Assembly: GCF_900102215.1 (NCBI RefSeq)
Contig: NZ_FNBG01000004.1
Location: forward strand, 1-64,000
Direction of reading: 5' to 3'
Source: Fontibacillus panacisegetis
GTDB taxonomy: Bacteria > Bacillota > Bacilli > Paenibacillales > Paenibacillaceae
DNA: 64,000 nt
Shown here piece after piece: positions 8,430-16,958 of this stretch. The notes below the pieces were generated by a model that saw only the letters and a list, made by a program, of their open reading frames with translations, searched no databases and was not told the DNA's origin. The position numbers were made by a program, and so were the translations under genes. Each line of letters begins with the position of its first letter. Within the stretch, counting starts at the first letter, position 1.

Positions 8430-9296
8430 TTAAGATTTGGGCTCGACATGTACATGAACATGCATTACATTTTGGCGCTTTACCATACGCTCTTCAACAA
8501 GATCACTGATATGATGACTTTCCGTTACAGTTAATTCAGGATCAACCTCAATCACAACATCAACCAAAACGTGATTACCGTGTACTCGCGCCTTTAAATC
8601 TTTTATTCCCTCGACTCCCTCAATTCGTGCAATCGTGCTGCGTAAATCCTTAAGCTCCTTCTCGTCAAAACCATCCGTAAGATTATGTGTAGAATCTCTG
8701 AAAATGTCCCAAGCTGTTTTACAGATCAGCAGGCCTACTGCGAAGGCAGCAACTGTATCCAGCCACGGAAGTCCGAATTGAGCACCAACAATACCGACAG
8801 CAGCACCTACACTGACCATAGCATCGGATAAATTATCTTTTGCAGCAGCCATAAGAGCATGATTGTTAATTTGTTTCGCAAGTCTGCTGTTATATATGTA
8901 GACTCCCCACATAGCAACCGCACACACAACAGCTACTCCCGCAGACCATAAATGAGGCTCTGTATTATTCCCTTCGATCAGAGAGCGAATCGCTCCAATA
9001 ATGACTTGAATCCCTACCATAGCCATAATAAATGAGGCAACCAGCGCAGCAATCGTCTCCGCGCGGAAATGGCCGTAAGCATGATCAGAATCAGGTGGTT
9101 TCTGTGAAATTTTTAATCCAATTAATACTGCTACCGACGCAACGATGTCCGTCAAATTATTAAAACCGTCCGCTATTAATGCGCTAGATACAAATAAATA
9201 TCCACTAATTAATTTAAACGCAGATAGTATTATATAAGCGGAAATACTCACCCAAGCTCCGCGTTCTCCCTTTCGAATATCATCGTAGACATTCAA
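8430..9296 (-). CDS. Cation diffusion facilitator family transporter
   Basis: This 288-residue CDF antiporter exports divalent metal (Zn, Mn, Fe or Cd) against protons. Six membrane helices occupy about 15-205. The metal-site motifs are seen as ADGFNNLTD in helix 2 and AAKDNLSDA in helix 5, with the HAYGH loop between. The cytoplasmic ferredoxin-like domain follows (about 210-288) and ends in a histidine-rich HVHVHVEP tail. Metal specificity cannot be read from the sequence. Confidence 0.88.
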   Translation of the reverse strand: MNVYDDIRKGERGAWVSISAYIILSAFKLISGYLFVSSALIADGFNNLTDIVASVAVLIGLKISQKPPDSDHAYGHFRAETIAALVASFIMAMVGIQVIIGAIRSLIEGNNTEPHLWSAGVAVVCAVAMWGVYIYNSRLAKQINNHALMAAAKDNLSDAMVSVGAAVGIVGAQFGLPWLDTVAAFAVGLLICKTAWDIFRDSTHNLTDGFDEKELKDLRSTIARIEGVEGIKDLKARVHGNHVLVDVVIEVDPELTVTESHHISDLVEERMVKRQNVMHVHVHVEPKS

Positions 9297-9498
9297 TGTT
9301 GCGCACCTCCAGGTTTCTCCCCTATTTGAAGAATTTCAAATCGTTACATCATCGTAGCAAACAATATCCGTGTGGGTCTAGAGAAACAGTGTTGCACAAG
9401 GCTAAAGCGAGCCTTAAACATTATTCCCGTTGTACCGTTATTTAAAAACGTATAGAATAGGGACAACCCCCTTTTTTTAATTTAAGGAGATGATATCG

Positions 9499-9684
9499 AT
9501 GACGGAAACAAATGAACCCCGTAAAATCGATTTGGCTGAAGCAATGCGGCAAAAACTGCAGCAAAAAAAACAGCAGCAAACGGGTAACAAGCAAGGAATA
9601 AATGGTGGTCAGCAGACTAAAATGCTGAAGAGTCAAAACAATAAAAAGCCTAACAACCAGCGCCGTCGTACTGGTGGCTCATAG
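9499..9684 (+). CDS. Small basic hydrophilic protein (61 aa)
   Basis: A 61-residue protein rich in Gln, Lys, Asn and Gly, with a short acidic N-terminus (MTETNEPRKIDLAEAM), a poly-QK core and an RRR tail. It probably lacks a folded domain. The start at 9499 is 10 nt after AAGGAG; the in-frame ATG at 9490 is only 1 nt from that site. The gene is followed by its own terminator, which supports it being real. The function is unknown. Confidence 0.6.
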   Translation: MTETNEPRKIDLAEAMRQKLQQKKQQQTGNKQGINGGQQTKMLKSQNNKKPNNQRRRTGGS

Positions 9685-9707
9685 AATCGACTCTTGTTCA
9701 CAGACCA

Positions 9708-9770
9708 TAGGGAGTGAGGAGGAATCAGCTTATCGCGATTCCTCCCCACTCCCTATTCCTGTTTTTGTCC
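9708..9770 (+). terminator. Terminator of the 61-aa gene
   Basis: GGGAGTG-GGAGGAAT pairs with ATTCCTCC-CACTCCC across a 12-nt loop and is followed by TATTCCTGTTTTTG. Confidence 0.8.
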
Positions 9771-9771
9771 A

Positions 9772-9810
9772 AAAAAACAAGCCGCAGCATTAAGCTGGCG
9801 ACTTGTTCAT
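9772..9810 (-). terminator. Terminator of the ABC-F gene
   Basis: On the minus strand ACAAGTCGC-AGC pairs with GCTGCGGCTTGT, followed by TTTTTTT. Confidence 0.8.
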
Positions 9811-9813
9811 ACA

Positions 9814-11451
9814 TTATTTATCTTCCTCTGGATACATGCTCTTGCGTAAATTTTGAACTTCTTCGTTCTCCAGATACTCGTCATAGGACATGACACGATC
9901 GATAATTCCATTAGGTGTAATCTCAATGATGCGGTTAGCAATCGTCTGAATAAATTGATGGTCATGCGATGTAAACATGATCGTTCCATCAAAGTCGATA
10001 AGCCCGTTGTTAAGCGCTGTAATCGACTCCAAATCAAGGTGGTTGGTAGGCTCATCGAACAAGAGAACATTCGCTCCGTTCAGCATCATTTTAGCGAGCA
10101 TACAACGTACCTTTTCTCCCCCGGACAATACACTTGCTTTCTTGAGTGCTTCTTCACCAGAGAACAGCATACGTCCCAAAAATCCACGAAGGAATGTCTC
10201 ATCCTGATCGTTGGAATATTGACGCAGCCAGTCTACCAGATTAATCTCTACTCCATCGAAATAAGCAGAGTTATCTTTAGGGAAATACGCTTGCGAAGTC
10301 GTTACGCCCCAGCTGTATTCGCCAGCGTCCGGCTCAAGCTCGCCCATGACAACTTGGAACAACGTAGACTTCGGCAGCGAGTTAGGTCCTACAAAAGCAA
10401 TCTTATCGCCTTTGTTGACTACAAAACTCACGTTATCCAGCACTTTATCGCCTTCTACAGTCTTATTCAGACTATCAATAGTTAGCAACTGCTTACCCGC
10501 TTCACGTTCAGCCTTAAAGTGCAAGAACGGATATTTCCGGTTCGAAGGACGAATATCTTCCAGCGTAATTTTATCAAGCTGCTTCTTACGCGAAGTCGCT
10601 TGCTTCGATTTAGACGCATTAGCGGAGAAACGTTGAATAAAGGCTTGTAATTCCTTAATCTTCTCTTCCTTTTTCTTATTAGCGTCACGTTGTAACGTGA
10701 GCGCCAATTGGCTCGACTCGTACCAGAAATCATAGTTACCTACATACATCTGGATTTTACCGAAATCAATATCCGCAATGTGCGTACAAACTTTGTTCAG
10801 GAAGTGACGGTCATGGGATACAACAATAACTGTTCCCTCGTAGTCCATGAGGAAGTTCTCCAGCCATTGAATAGATTCCAAATCCAAGTGGTTGGTAGGC
10901 TCATCGAGCAACAGATTGTTCGGACGACCGAACAGAGCTTGCGCAAGGAGTACACGTACCTTCTCATTCCCACTAAGTTCAGCCATTTTCTTGTCATGCA
11001 ATTCGCGTGGAATACCAAGTCCAATCAAGAGCGCAGCCGCATCCGGCTCAGCATCCCAACCATTAAGCTCAGCAAACTCGCCTTCTAACTCACCTGCACG
11101 CATACCGTCTGCTTCTGTGAAGTCGGCTTTGGCGTACAGAGCATCCTTCTCTTTCATAATGGAATAGAGTCTTGCATGGCCCATAATAACCGTTTCAAGA
11201 GCTTGAAACTCGTCATATTCGTAATGATTCTGTTTCAGTACTGCCATACGTTCTCCCGGAGTCATGCTTACTTCGCCTTGGTTAGCTTCGATTTCACCAG
11301 ACAAAATTTTAAGAAAAGTTGACTTGCCGGCACCGTTTGCTCCGATCAATCCATAGCAGTTCCCCGGTGTAAATTTTATATTCACATCCTCGAAAAGTGC
11401 TCGTTTTCCATAACGGAGCGTTACACCATTTGTGCTAATCATATTAGGCAT
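9814..11451 (-). CDS. ABC-F family ATPase (YbiT/YkpA-like)
   Basis: This 545-residue soluble protein has two ATP-binding cassettes and no membrane domain, as in ribosome-associated ABC-F proteins. The first cassette has Walker A GANGAGKST, signature LSGNEKVR and LLDEPTNHLD. The linker at about 240-310 is lysine-rich. The second cassette has signature LSGGEKVR and LLFDEPTNHLD, but its Walker A reads GPNSLPKST, with Pro replacing the glycine before lysine. The start at 11451 was chosen because AAAGG lies about 6 nt upstream; ATGs at 11457 and 11442 are alternatives. The role (translation factor or antibiotic protection) is not decided by the sequence. Confidence 0.85.
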   Translation of the reverse strand: MPNMISTNGVTLRYGKRALFEDVNIKFTPGNCYGLIGANGAGKSTFLKILSGEIEANQGEVSMTPGERMAVLKQNHYEYDEFQALETVIMGHARLYSIMKEKDALYAKADFTEADGMRAGELEGEFAELNGWDAEPDAAALLIGLGIPRELHDKKMAELSGNEKVRVLLAQALFGRPNNLLLDEPTNHLDLESIQWLENFLMDYEGTVIVVSHDRHFLNKVCTHIADIDFGKIQMYVGNYDFWYESSQLALTLQRDANKKKEEKIKELQAFIQRFSANASKSKQATSRKKQLDKITLEDIRPSNRKYPFLHFKAEREAGKQLLTIDSLNKTVEGDKVLDNVSFVVNKGDKIAFVGPNSLPKSTLFQVVMGELEPDAGEYSWGVTTSQAYFPKDNSAYFDGVEINLVDWLRQYSNDQDETFLRGFLGRMLFSGEEALKKASVLSGGEKVRCMLAKMMLNGANVLLFDEPTNHLDLESITALNNGLIDFDGTIMFTSHDHQFIQTIANRIIEITPNGIIDRVMSYDEYLENEEVQNLRKSMYPEEDK

Positions 11452-11561
11452 TACCATCCTTTTTCATTAATAGCGCTACTGGCACAATATTATACCATAG
11501 ATCGCCGCATAAGTTGAGAGAAGCGGAATGTCACCTTGCGACATCTGATGAATACAAAAAC

Positions 11562-11592
11562 AAAAGGTTACCCCTCAGATTGGATAACCCCG
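11562..11592 (-). terminator. Terminator of the metallo-hydrolase gene
   Basis: On the minus strand GGTTATCC pairs with GGGGTAACC and is followed by TTTTGTTTTTG, 20 nt downstream of the stop. Confidence 0.7.
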
Positions 11593-11609
11593 TTATAATT
11601 TATTCATCC

Positions 11610-12557
11610 TCATTCTTTTGGAAATCGAAGTGTCTCCCCATGCATTAGCACACGGATACTCTCCACCGGAACGCTGCGACGCTGCCGATCCGCTTCAAGC
11701 CGATCAAGCGCCTCTCTTGCAGTGTCATCCGCAAGGCGAAATGTTCCATAGTGCATAGGAACCATTATTTTGGCATTAACGTCTATAAACGCCTGAAGAG
11801 CCTCCTCAGGTGTCGTATGCTGACTATTCATGAACCACTCAGGTTCATACGCCCCTATGGGCATAAGTGCAACATCGATCTCATATTTTTTGCCAATGTC
11901 TACAAATCCACGAAAATACCCGCTATCTCCTGCAAAATATACGGTGGGTGGACGATAATCTTCCCTTGCTTCCACTGCTTCTAATATATAACCTCCCCAA
12001 TGAGAGGTGTTGATATCAAACAGAGTTCGACGCGTCCAATGCTGGGTGGGGACAAAGGAAATCCTTACATTACCTACTTGAAGGTCATCCCACCACTTAA
12101 GCTCGTAGGTGCGCTGGAATCCCTTTCGAATCATTTTGCGTCCAAGCCCAACCGGAACAATAAGTCTTGTTTCAGCACCGTACAGCTTTCGAATCGAAGC
12201 CAGATGCATGTGGTCATAGTGAGAATGGGATATGAGAATAATGTCTATATTCGGAATGTCTTGAATCGCTATACCCGGAGTGCCAATTCGGCGCTGGAAT
12301 CCCATTCGGGCTGCCCATACGGGATCTGTAACAATATTTAACCCTTCATACTGAATCAAAAAGGTAGAATGGCCAATCCACGTAATGGACACTTCTCCTT
12401 GATTTTGCGACAAAAAATCGAGCTGCGGCGGCATGTTAGGAATAATATAAGAATAATCCTTCTTCTTTTTCCGTCTCTCTTCCCTCCACTGCCTGAGCTG
12501 CTTCAACGATCGGTCTGTATTTACGTTATCCAAATTGTTGTAGCGTGTTCTTGGCAT
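11610..12557 (-). CDS. Metallo-beta-lactamase fold hydrolase (NAPE-PLD-like)
   Basis: This 315-residue protein carries the metal motif SHSHYDHMH, with further ligands in PTQHWTRR, FAGDSGYF and PMHYGTF. Length and motifs match the NAPE-PLD/UlaG-like group of MBL-fold hydrolases. The substrate is unknown. The start at 12557 has AAGGAGG 10 nt upstream; the TTG at 12578 in the same frame is less likely. It stands alone between the cyd operon and the ABC-F gene. Confidence 0.8.
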   Translation of the reverse strand: MPRTRYNNLDNVNTDRSLKQLRQWREERRKKKKDYSYIIPNMPPQLDFLSQNQGEVSITWIGHSTFLIQYEGLNIVTDPVWAARMGFQRRIGTPGIAIQDIPNIDIILISHSHYDHMHLASIRKLYGAETRLIVPVGLGRKMIRKGFQRTYELKWWDDLQVGNVRISFVPTQHWTRRTLFDINTSHWGGYILEAVEAREDYRPPTVYFAGDSGYFRGFVDIGKKYEIDVALMPIGAYEPEWFMNSQHTTPEEALQAFIDVNAKIMVPMHYGTFRLADDTAREALDRLEADRQRRSVPVESIRVLMHGETLRFPKE

Positions 12558-12636
12558 AGTGAGGATACCTCCTTCCAAATCCCGTTAACTCTTTCATTTT
12601 AAAACAACCGCTACGTTATTCCAAATTTTTATAAAC

Positions 12637-12738
12637 TCAGTCTGCCGGGTCCCTGTATTTGCTTGCATACAGAAATAAAAACAGCACTGTAATCACAATA
12701 ACAGCCTGCGGCGCTATCATAATGAGAAATTCCTCCAT
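12637..12738 (-). CDS. cydS: Cytochrome bd oxidase small subunit CydS (33 aa)
   Basis: A 33-codon gene lies 4 nt after cydB, with GAAGGGG as its ribosome binding site. It encodes one membrane helix and begins MEEFLIMIAPQAV. The CydS subunit found in the Geobacillus bd oxidase structure is also 33 residues and has the same FLIMxAP start (from memory), so the match covers length, motif and position. CydS packs against CydA and blocks the oxygen path near heme b558. The gene is too short for ordinary gene finding. Confidence 0.85.
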   Translation of the reverse strand: MEEFLIMIAPQAVIVITVLFLFLYASKYRDPAD

Positions 12739-12742
12739 CCCG

Positions 12743-13777
12743 TCACCCCTTCTTTGGCGAATGTCCACGTACATATTTAGAATCGAACAGAAACAACCTC
12801 AACAGCAAAATTAGAGATGGGATCAAAATGAACAATCCTGCAATGAAAGCTATAATAAGCGCGATTGCCATCGTCTCATTCGTAAAGCTTTCGTAAATGC
12901 TAATCTGATTATACAGAATGTACGGTAGATGAGATCGTCCATATCCGTACCAAGCAAAAGCAAATTGCAGCATGACGAGAACAAACGCCCACCCTAAATT
13001 CACCTTTTTCCATACAAAATAAACGGCAATTAGAAAGCAAATCAGTGAAGCGATAAACATCCAAGACATATTTAACATATTCTCGAAATGCTCTGGATTT
13101 TGACGGTTAATTTGAAAAAAGGCGAATACACAGGCCAGAATCGTTGGTCCACTCCAAAATAGCGCATACCTGCGGAGTAATTCAAACGAATGCTGATCTT
13201 CTGCTCTTTTCGCATAATAGCTTAGAAACATCGCTGAAATGTAAAGCACCGATACCAGCGCGAGTATGACAACAGACCAAGTATACGGATTGCTAAAAAA
13301 CTGTATCCAATCCAACCTGACCTTGCCATTCGTTTCTGTAATGATCCCGCCCTCCGAAAGAGCCAATATCGTCGATAGCGCTGCAGGAAGCAACAAACCC
13401 GTTGCCCCGTAAATCGTCATATAAATTTTGTCGTTTTCCTTGCTGCTGCCGTAAGTATTATAAGCGTAATAAGCCCCCCGAAGTGCCAGTAGGACAATTG
13501 CGAGGCTACCTGGAACCAGCAGTGCTGTGCCGTAAAAATAAGCGGTATCTGGAAAAAAACCGACCAAACCGACCACAAAGAAAATCAAAAATACGTTTGT
13601 CACTTCCCACACTGGAGTCAGATATCGCTGAATAATGTTATGCACTTTATTTTCATGCCTTGTAACAACCGCAGTATAGTAACTGAAGAAGCCTGCTCCG
13701 AAATCTACTGACGCAACAATCAGATATCCGAACAAAAACGTCCACAGTATCGTAATCCCCACAACTTCATAACTCAC
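12743..13777 (-). CDS. cydB: Cytochrome bd ubiquinol oxidase subunit II
   Basis: This 344-residue polytopic membrane protein has eight or nine helices and is CydB by position and composition. With CydA it forms the high-affinity bd oxidase, which takes electrons from (mena)quinol to oxygen. The start overlaps the cydA stop by 4 nt, so the two are coupled. The length is typical of Bacillales CydB. Confidence 0.92.
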   Translation of the reverse strand: MSYEVVGITILWTFLFGYLIVASVDFGAGFFSYYTAVVTRHENKVHNIIQRYLTPVWEVTNVFLIFFVVGLVGFFPDTAYFYGTALLVPGSLAIVLLALRGAYYAYNTYGSSKENDKIYMTIYGATGLLLPAALSTILALSEGGIITETNGKVRLDWIQFFSNPYTWSVVILALVSVLYISAMFLSYYAKRAEDQHSFELLRRYALFWSGPTILACVFAFFQINRQNPEHFENMLNMSWMFIASLICFLIAVYFVWKKVNLGWAFVLVMLQFAFAWYGYGRSHLPYILYNQISIYESFTNETMAIALIIAFIAGLFILIPSLILLLRLFLFDSKYVRGHSPKKG

Positions 13778-15135
13778 GGCTTCATCCCTCCCTTAGCATG
13801 GATACCAAGCTCACGCATCTCCTCTACTACGTCTTTGTTACGGAACAGTTTGGCTAATACCTTCACGCAGGATAGACATAGTACAATGTACAACGCGAGG
13901 AACAGAATAATCATGTAACCGACAGTATCTTGCGTTGTAGCCGCATGCGCTACTTTCATATAACCTCGAACGATCCAAGGCTGACGTCCAAATTCTGCAT
14001 ACAACCATCCTAGTTCAGTAGCGGCCATAGCTAAAGGTCCAAGCAGAACGAGACAAACCAACAGCCATTTGGGATATCCTCGTTTGTTCCCTTTCCTGGA
14101 TAACCTGTGTCTAAACATATAGATCAGTGGAATTAATACAAGCAAACCACCAATGGTCACCATCGTGTCGAACAAATAATGGATCTTTAATGAAGGTCGT
14201 TCATCCACAGGAAACTCATTTAACCCAATGACTTCCGTATTAGGAGAATTCCCCGCCAATATGCTCAGCGCATACGGAATTTTGATTGCATATTTAATGC
14301 TGCCGCTCTCATCCATAACACCACCATATATTAATGGTGCCCTATCAGTTGTCTCAAAATGCCATTCCCCTGCTGCTAGTTTCTCCGGTTGATACTTGGC
14401 AAGAAATTTGCCTGAAAAGTCTCCGATAATCGCTGTCGATACAGCAAAAACAAATGTTGAGATAACGGTTAGTTTCAGTGCCTTTTTGAAATATGCTTCC
14501 TTTCTCCCTCTAAGCAGACTATAAGCTGCTATACCCGCAAGCAAACCCGCACTGGCAGTATATGAGGATGCAAGTACATGAGATACTTTAGTCGGAGTCG
14601 CCGGATTGAACATCGCCACTAATGGTTTGAATTCGGCAAAAACCCCGTTCTTCAGCGTAAATCCCTGAGGCGCATTCATAAATGCATTTAGTGAGGTTAT
14701 AAAAAATGCAGACGCCGAAGACCCCAACACTACAGGAATCAACAAGAGCAAATGAATCATTGGCTTCTTGAATCTCTCCCAAGTGTACAAATAAATCCCA
14801 AGAAATATCGCCTCTACAAAAAAAGCGAACGTCTCCATGAACAATGGGAGCGCAATGGCTTGCCCGGCTACTCTCATAAATGTTGGCCATAGCAAGCTAA
14901 GCTGTAATCCAATAGACGTACCAGTTACTACGCCTACTGCCACAGAAATAACAAACCCTCGTGCCCACCTGCGGGCTAAAAGCGTGTAATGAGGGTCATT
15001 TTTGCGGATTCCTCTCCATTCTGCGAGAGCGATCATAAGAGGAACACCAACCCCGATTGACGCGAATACAATATGTACTATTAATGTAAGGCCGGTCAGC
15101 ATCCGGCTTAGAGTTACGGGGTCCAAATCAACCAT
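13774..15135 (-). CDS. cydA: Cytochrome bd ubiquinol oxidase subunit I
   Basis: This 453-residue heme subunit has His near the N-terminus (LTLIVHIVFASIG), the invariant quinol-site motif GRQPW in the second half, and a short Q loop as in other Firmicutes. It heads the cydA-cydB-cydS operon. CydA binds hemes b558, b595 and d. The cydCD genes are not next to it in this window. Confidence 0.93.
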   Translation of the reverse strand: MVDLDPVTLSRMLTGLTLIVHIVFASIGVGVPLMIALAEWRGIRKNDPHYTLLARRWARGFVISVAVGVVTGTSIGLQLSLLWPTFMRVAGQAIALPLFMETFAFFVEAIFLGIYLYTWERFKKPMIHLLLLIPVVLGSSASAFFITSLNAFMNAPQGFTLKNGVFAEFKPLVAMFNPATPTKVSHVLASSYTASAGLLAGIAAYSLLRGRKEAYFKKALKLTVISTFVFAVSTAIIGDFSGKFLAKYQPEKLAAGEWHFETTDRAPLIYGGVMDESGSIKYAIKIPYALSILAGNSPNTEVIGLNEFPVDERPSLKIHYLFDTMVTIGGLLVLIPLIYMFRHRLSRKGNKRGYPKWLLVCLVLLGPLAMAATELGWLYAEFGRQPWIVRGYMKVAHAATTQDTVGYMIILFLALYIVLCLSCVKVLAKLFRNKDVVEEMRELGIHAKGGMKP

Positions 15136-15169
15136 TTGATGATCATCTCCTTATGAACTTTTCTAGCCT

Positions 15170-15277
15170 CTAATAATAGTTCATCATTCGAGCTACACTT
15201 TTTATTAAGGCATACAGCATGATTACTGCTACCACGAAACAGACGATGATCAAAATCCTTTCTTGTCTTCTGAACAT
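15170..15277 (-). CDS. Possible small membrane protein upstream of cydA (35 aa)
   Basis: A 35-codon frame (MFRRQERILI, one hydrophobic helix, basic tail ending MMNYY) has AGGTGGG-type ribosome binding sequence upstream and ends 34 nt before cydA on the same strand. The basic-hydrophobic-basic layout suggests a single-pass membrane peptide. A link with the bd oxidase is possible but only positional. It may be non-coding. Confidence 0.4.
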   Translation of the reverse strand: MFRRQERILIIVCFVVAVIMLYALIKSVARMMNYY

Positions 15278-15383
15278 CTTCCACCCACCTTTTTCAAGCA
15301 TCATGCTTATTGTGCCGAACGGATTCCTTTTTATTCCTAAGCGATTACGGTAAAATAATGTTTGAAGGAGATGTGAACAAACT

Positions 15384-16532
15384 ATGAAAATTGTATTTAT
15401 TGAACCAACACCGAGCCCCAATTCCATGAAGCTTCACCTTGATGAATCTTTGGAACCGGGTATTCGAAAAACATATACACTGGAAAACGAACGATCAGCC
15501 CCTGTCTGGATTCGTAAAATGCTCCACATCTCCGGCGTTAAGAGTATTTTCCACACCGCAGATTTTATCGCATTAGACCGCAAATCCAGCTCAGATTGGG
15601 CGGCCATTCTATCCGAGGTTCAGGAGCAATTTGGACAAGACCATGTAGAATCCATATGGGACTCGGAGAATTTTGAAATTAGCGGATATGGGGAGGCACA
15701 AGTATTTGTGCAATTTTTCCGTGGCATTCCGATGCAAATTCGGGTAAAAGCGAGAACTCATGAGGAACGTATTTCACTCTCTCAACGCTTTGTCTCGGCT
15801 GTTACTGAAGTAGCCAGCGCTACACTCATCAAGGAGCGCAAGCTTGTAGATTACGGCGTTCGCTACGGTGAGCTTCCCGACATCGCTCGTGAAGTTGAGC
15901 AGGAGCTTGAAGCGGCCTTCCCTCATGATCGTTTGCAGGACATTATCAAGCAAGCGATCGCTCATGGCAAAAGTGAGGTGGAGTTCATCGAGCAGCGCCG
16001 GAAGCTCAGTCTTGACGAAGTCCGCGAATATTTCAGCGCTGAAGACTGGCATGAGCGTTATGCGGGACTCGAAGCGTTGCAGCAAATAGACGAATATGCA
16101 CTTCCTCTTCTTGCTGATGCCTTGAAAGACCGCCAAATGCAAATTCGCCGTCTTGCAATCGTCTATTTGGGTGACCTTCGAACACCTGAAGCAATGGAAT
16201 TACTCTACAATGCTTTACGAGATTCTTCAGCCGCTGTTCGCCGCACAGCTGGTGATACTCTCTCTGATATCGGAGATCCAGCCGCAACGGGTCCGATGAT
16301 CGCTGCACTGCAAGATAGCAGCAAGCTCGTGCGTTGGCGCGCTGCCCGCTTCCTGTATGAAGCCGGTACTGACGACGCTCTCGACCCGCTGCGAATAGCA
16401 TCTGATGATCCCGAATTTGAAGTGAGTCTTCAGGCAAGAATGGCTGTCGAACGAATTGAATCAGGTGAAGCTGCAGCAGGCACAGTATGGCAGCAAATGG
16501 CGAAACGTGATCGTACTCCTACTTCGGAATGA
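15384..16532 (+). CDS. CvfC/YpgR-like protein (Nfu N-terminal and HEAT repeats)
   Basis: This 382-residue cytosolic protein has an N-terminal Nfu/NifU-N-like domain (MKIVFIEPTPSPNSMKL, about 1-85), a middle conserved virulence-factor region at about 90-225, and C-terminal HEAT-like repeats at about 230-370 (repeating R-RLAIVYLGDL and RRTAGDTL units). This is the architecture of S. aureus CvfC and B. subtilis YpgR. The Nfu part lacks the CxxC iron-sulfur motif, so a scaffold or adaptor role is more likely than cluster transfer. The exact function is unknown. Confidence 0.8.
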   Translation: MKIVFIEPTPSPNSMKLHLDESLEPGIRKTYTLENERSAPVWIRKMLHISGVKSIFHTADFIALDRKSSSDWAAILSEVQEQFGQDHVESIWDSENFEISGYGEAQVFVQFFRGIPMQIRVKARTHEERISLSQRFVSAVTEVASATLIKERKLVDYGVRYGELPDIAREVEQELEAAFPHDRLQDIIKQAIAHGKSEVEFIEQRRKLSLDEVREYFSAEDWHERYAGLEALQQIDEYALPLLADALKDRQMQIRRLAIVYLGDLRTPEAMELLYNALRDSSAAVRRTAGDTLSDIGDPAATGPMIAALQDSSKLVRWRAARFLYEAGTDDALDPLRIASDDPEFEVSLQARMAVERIESGEAAAGTVWQQMAKRDRTPTSE

Positions 16533-16637
16533 TGTGGTCTTATCAGGCTGATGCAAGCTGCATTTGTCATTATTTAGACATTGTTCTGCTCCAGGACTTG
16601 CTATATACTTTGAACAGCTAAAACAACTAAATAAGCC

Positions 16638-16875
16638 TCATCATTCACAAAGATGAGGTAGAGGTCGCGATTGTGAAGAGTACACGGAAGGAGGCGCTTG
16701 AAGCCGCCGAGGAATTTCGTGAAAAGGCACCGTCGCCGAAGTTTGCTTGGTTCGCTTCAATCACCAAGCATGCTGGGACTGTTACCGAAAGGGACAGAAC
16801 TGTCACGTTTGATCCTGTATCAGGGACATTCGTGTTGAGCTATCTTCAGGAAGAATGGTGCGGATACACGGTAGA
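16638..16875 (+). promoter_or_regulatory. Lysine riboswitch (L box)
   Basis: The conserved L-box blocks appear in order: GAGGTAGAGGTCGCG, AAGAGTA, a G-rich P2 arm, AAGGCACCGTCGCCGAAG, GCTGGGACTGTTACCGAAAG with its pairing partner GACAGAACTGTCACG, and the closing GAGCTATCT. It is followed by an intrinsic terminator and then lysP. When lysine is bound the terminator should form and shut off the permease. A GTG-started open frame (16673-16945) runs through the riboswitch and terminator and is not a gene. Confidence 0.92.
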
Positions 16876-16878
16876 ATT

Positions 16879-16910
16879 AAAGACCGCGGAGTCCTTTCCG
16901 CGGTCTTTTT
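16879..16910 (+). terminator. Riboswitch-controlled terminator
   Basis: AAAGACCGCGGA pairs with TCCGCGGTCTTT and is followed by TTT, 50 nt before lysP. It is the expression platform of the L box. Confidence 0.9.
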
Positions 16911-16958
16911 GTCATTCACGTCATTCTCCTAGAAGGAAAACTTAAGGAGTGTTGCAAT

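Noticed and set aside
16673..16945. Open frame of 90 codons upstream of lysP
   Set aside because: It runs through a clear lysine riboswitch and its terminator, starts with GTG and has no ribosome binding site; it is RNA control, not a gene.
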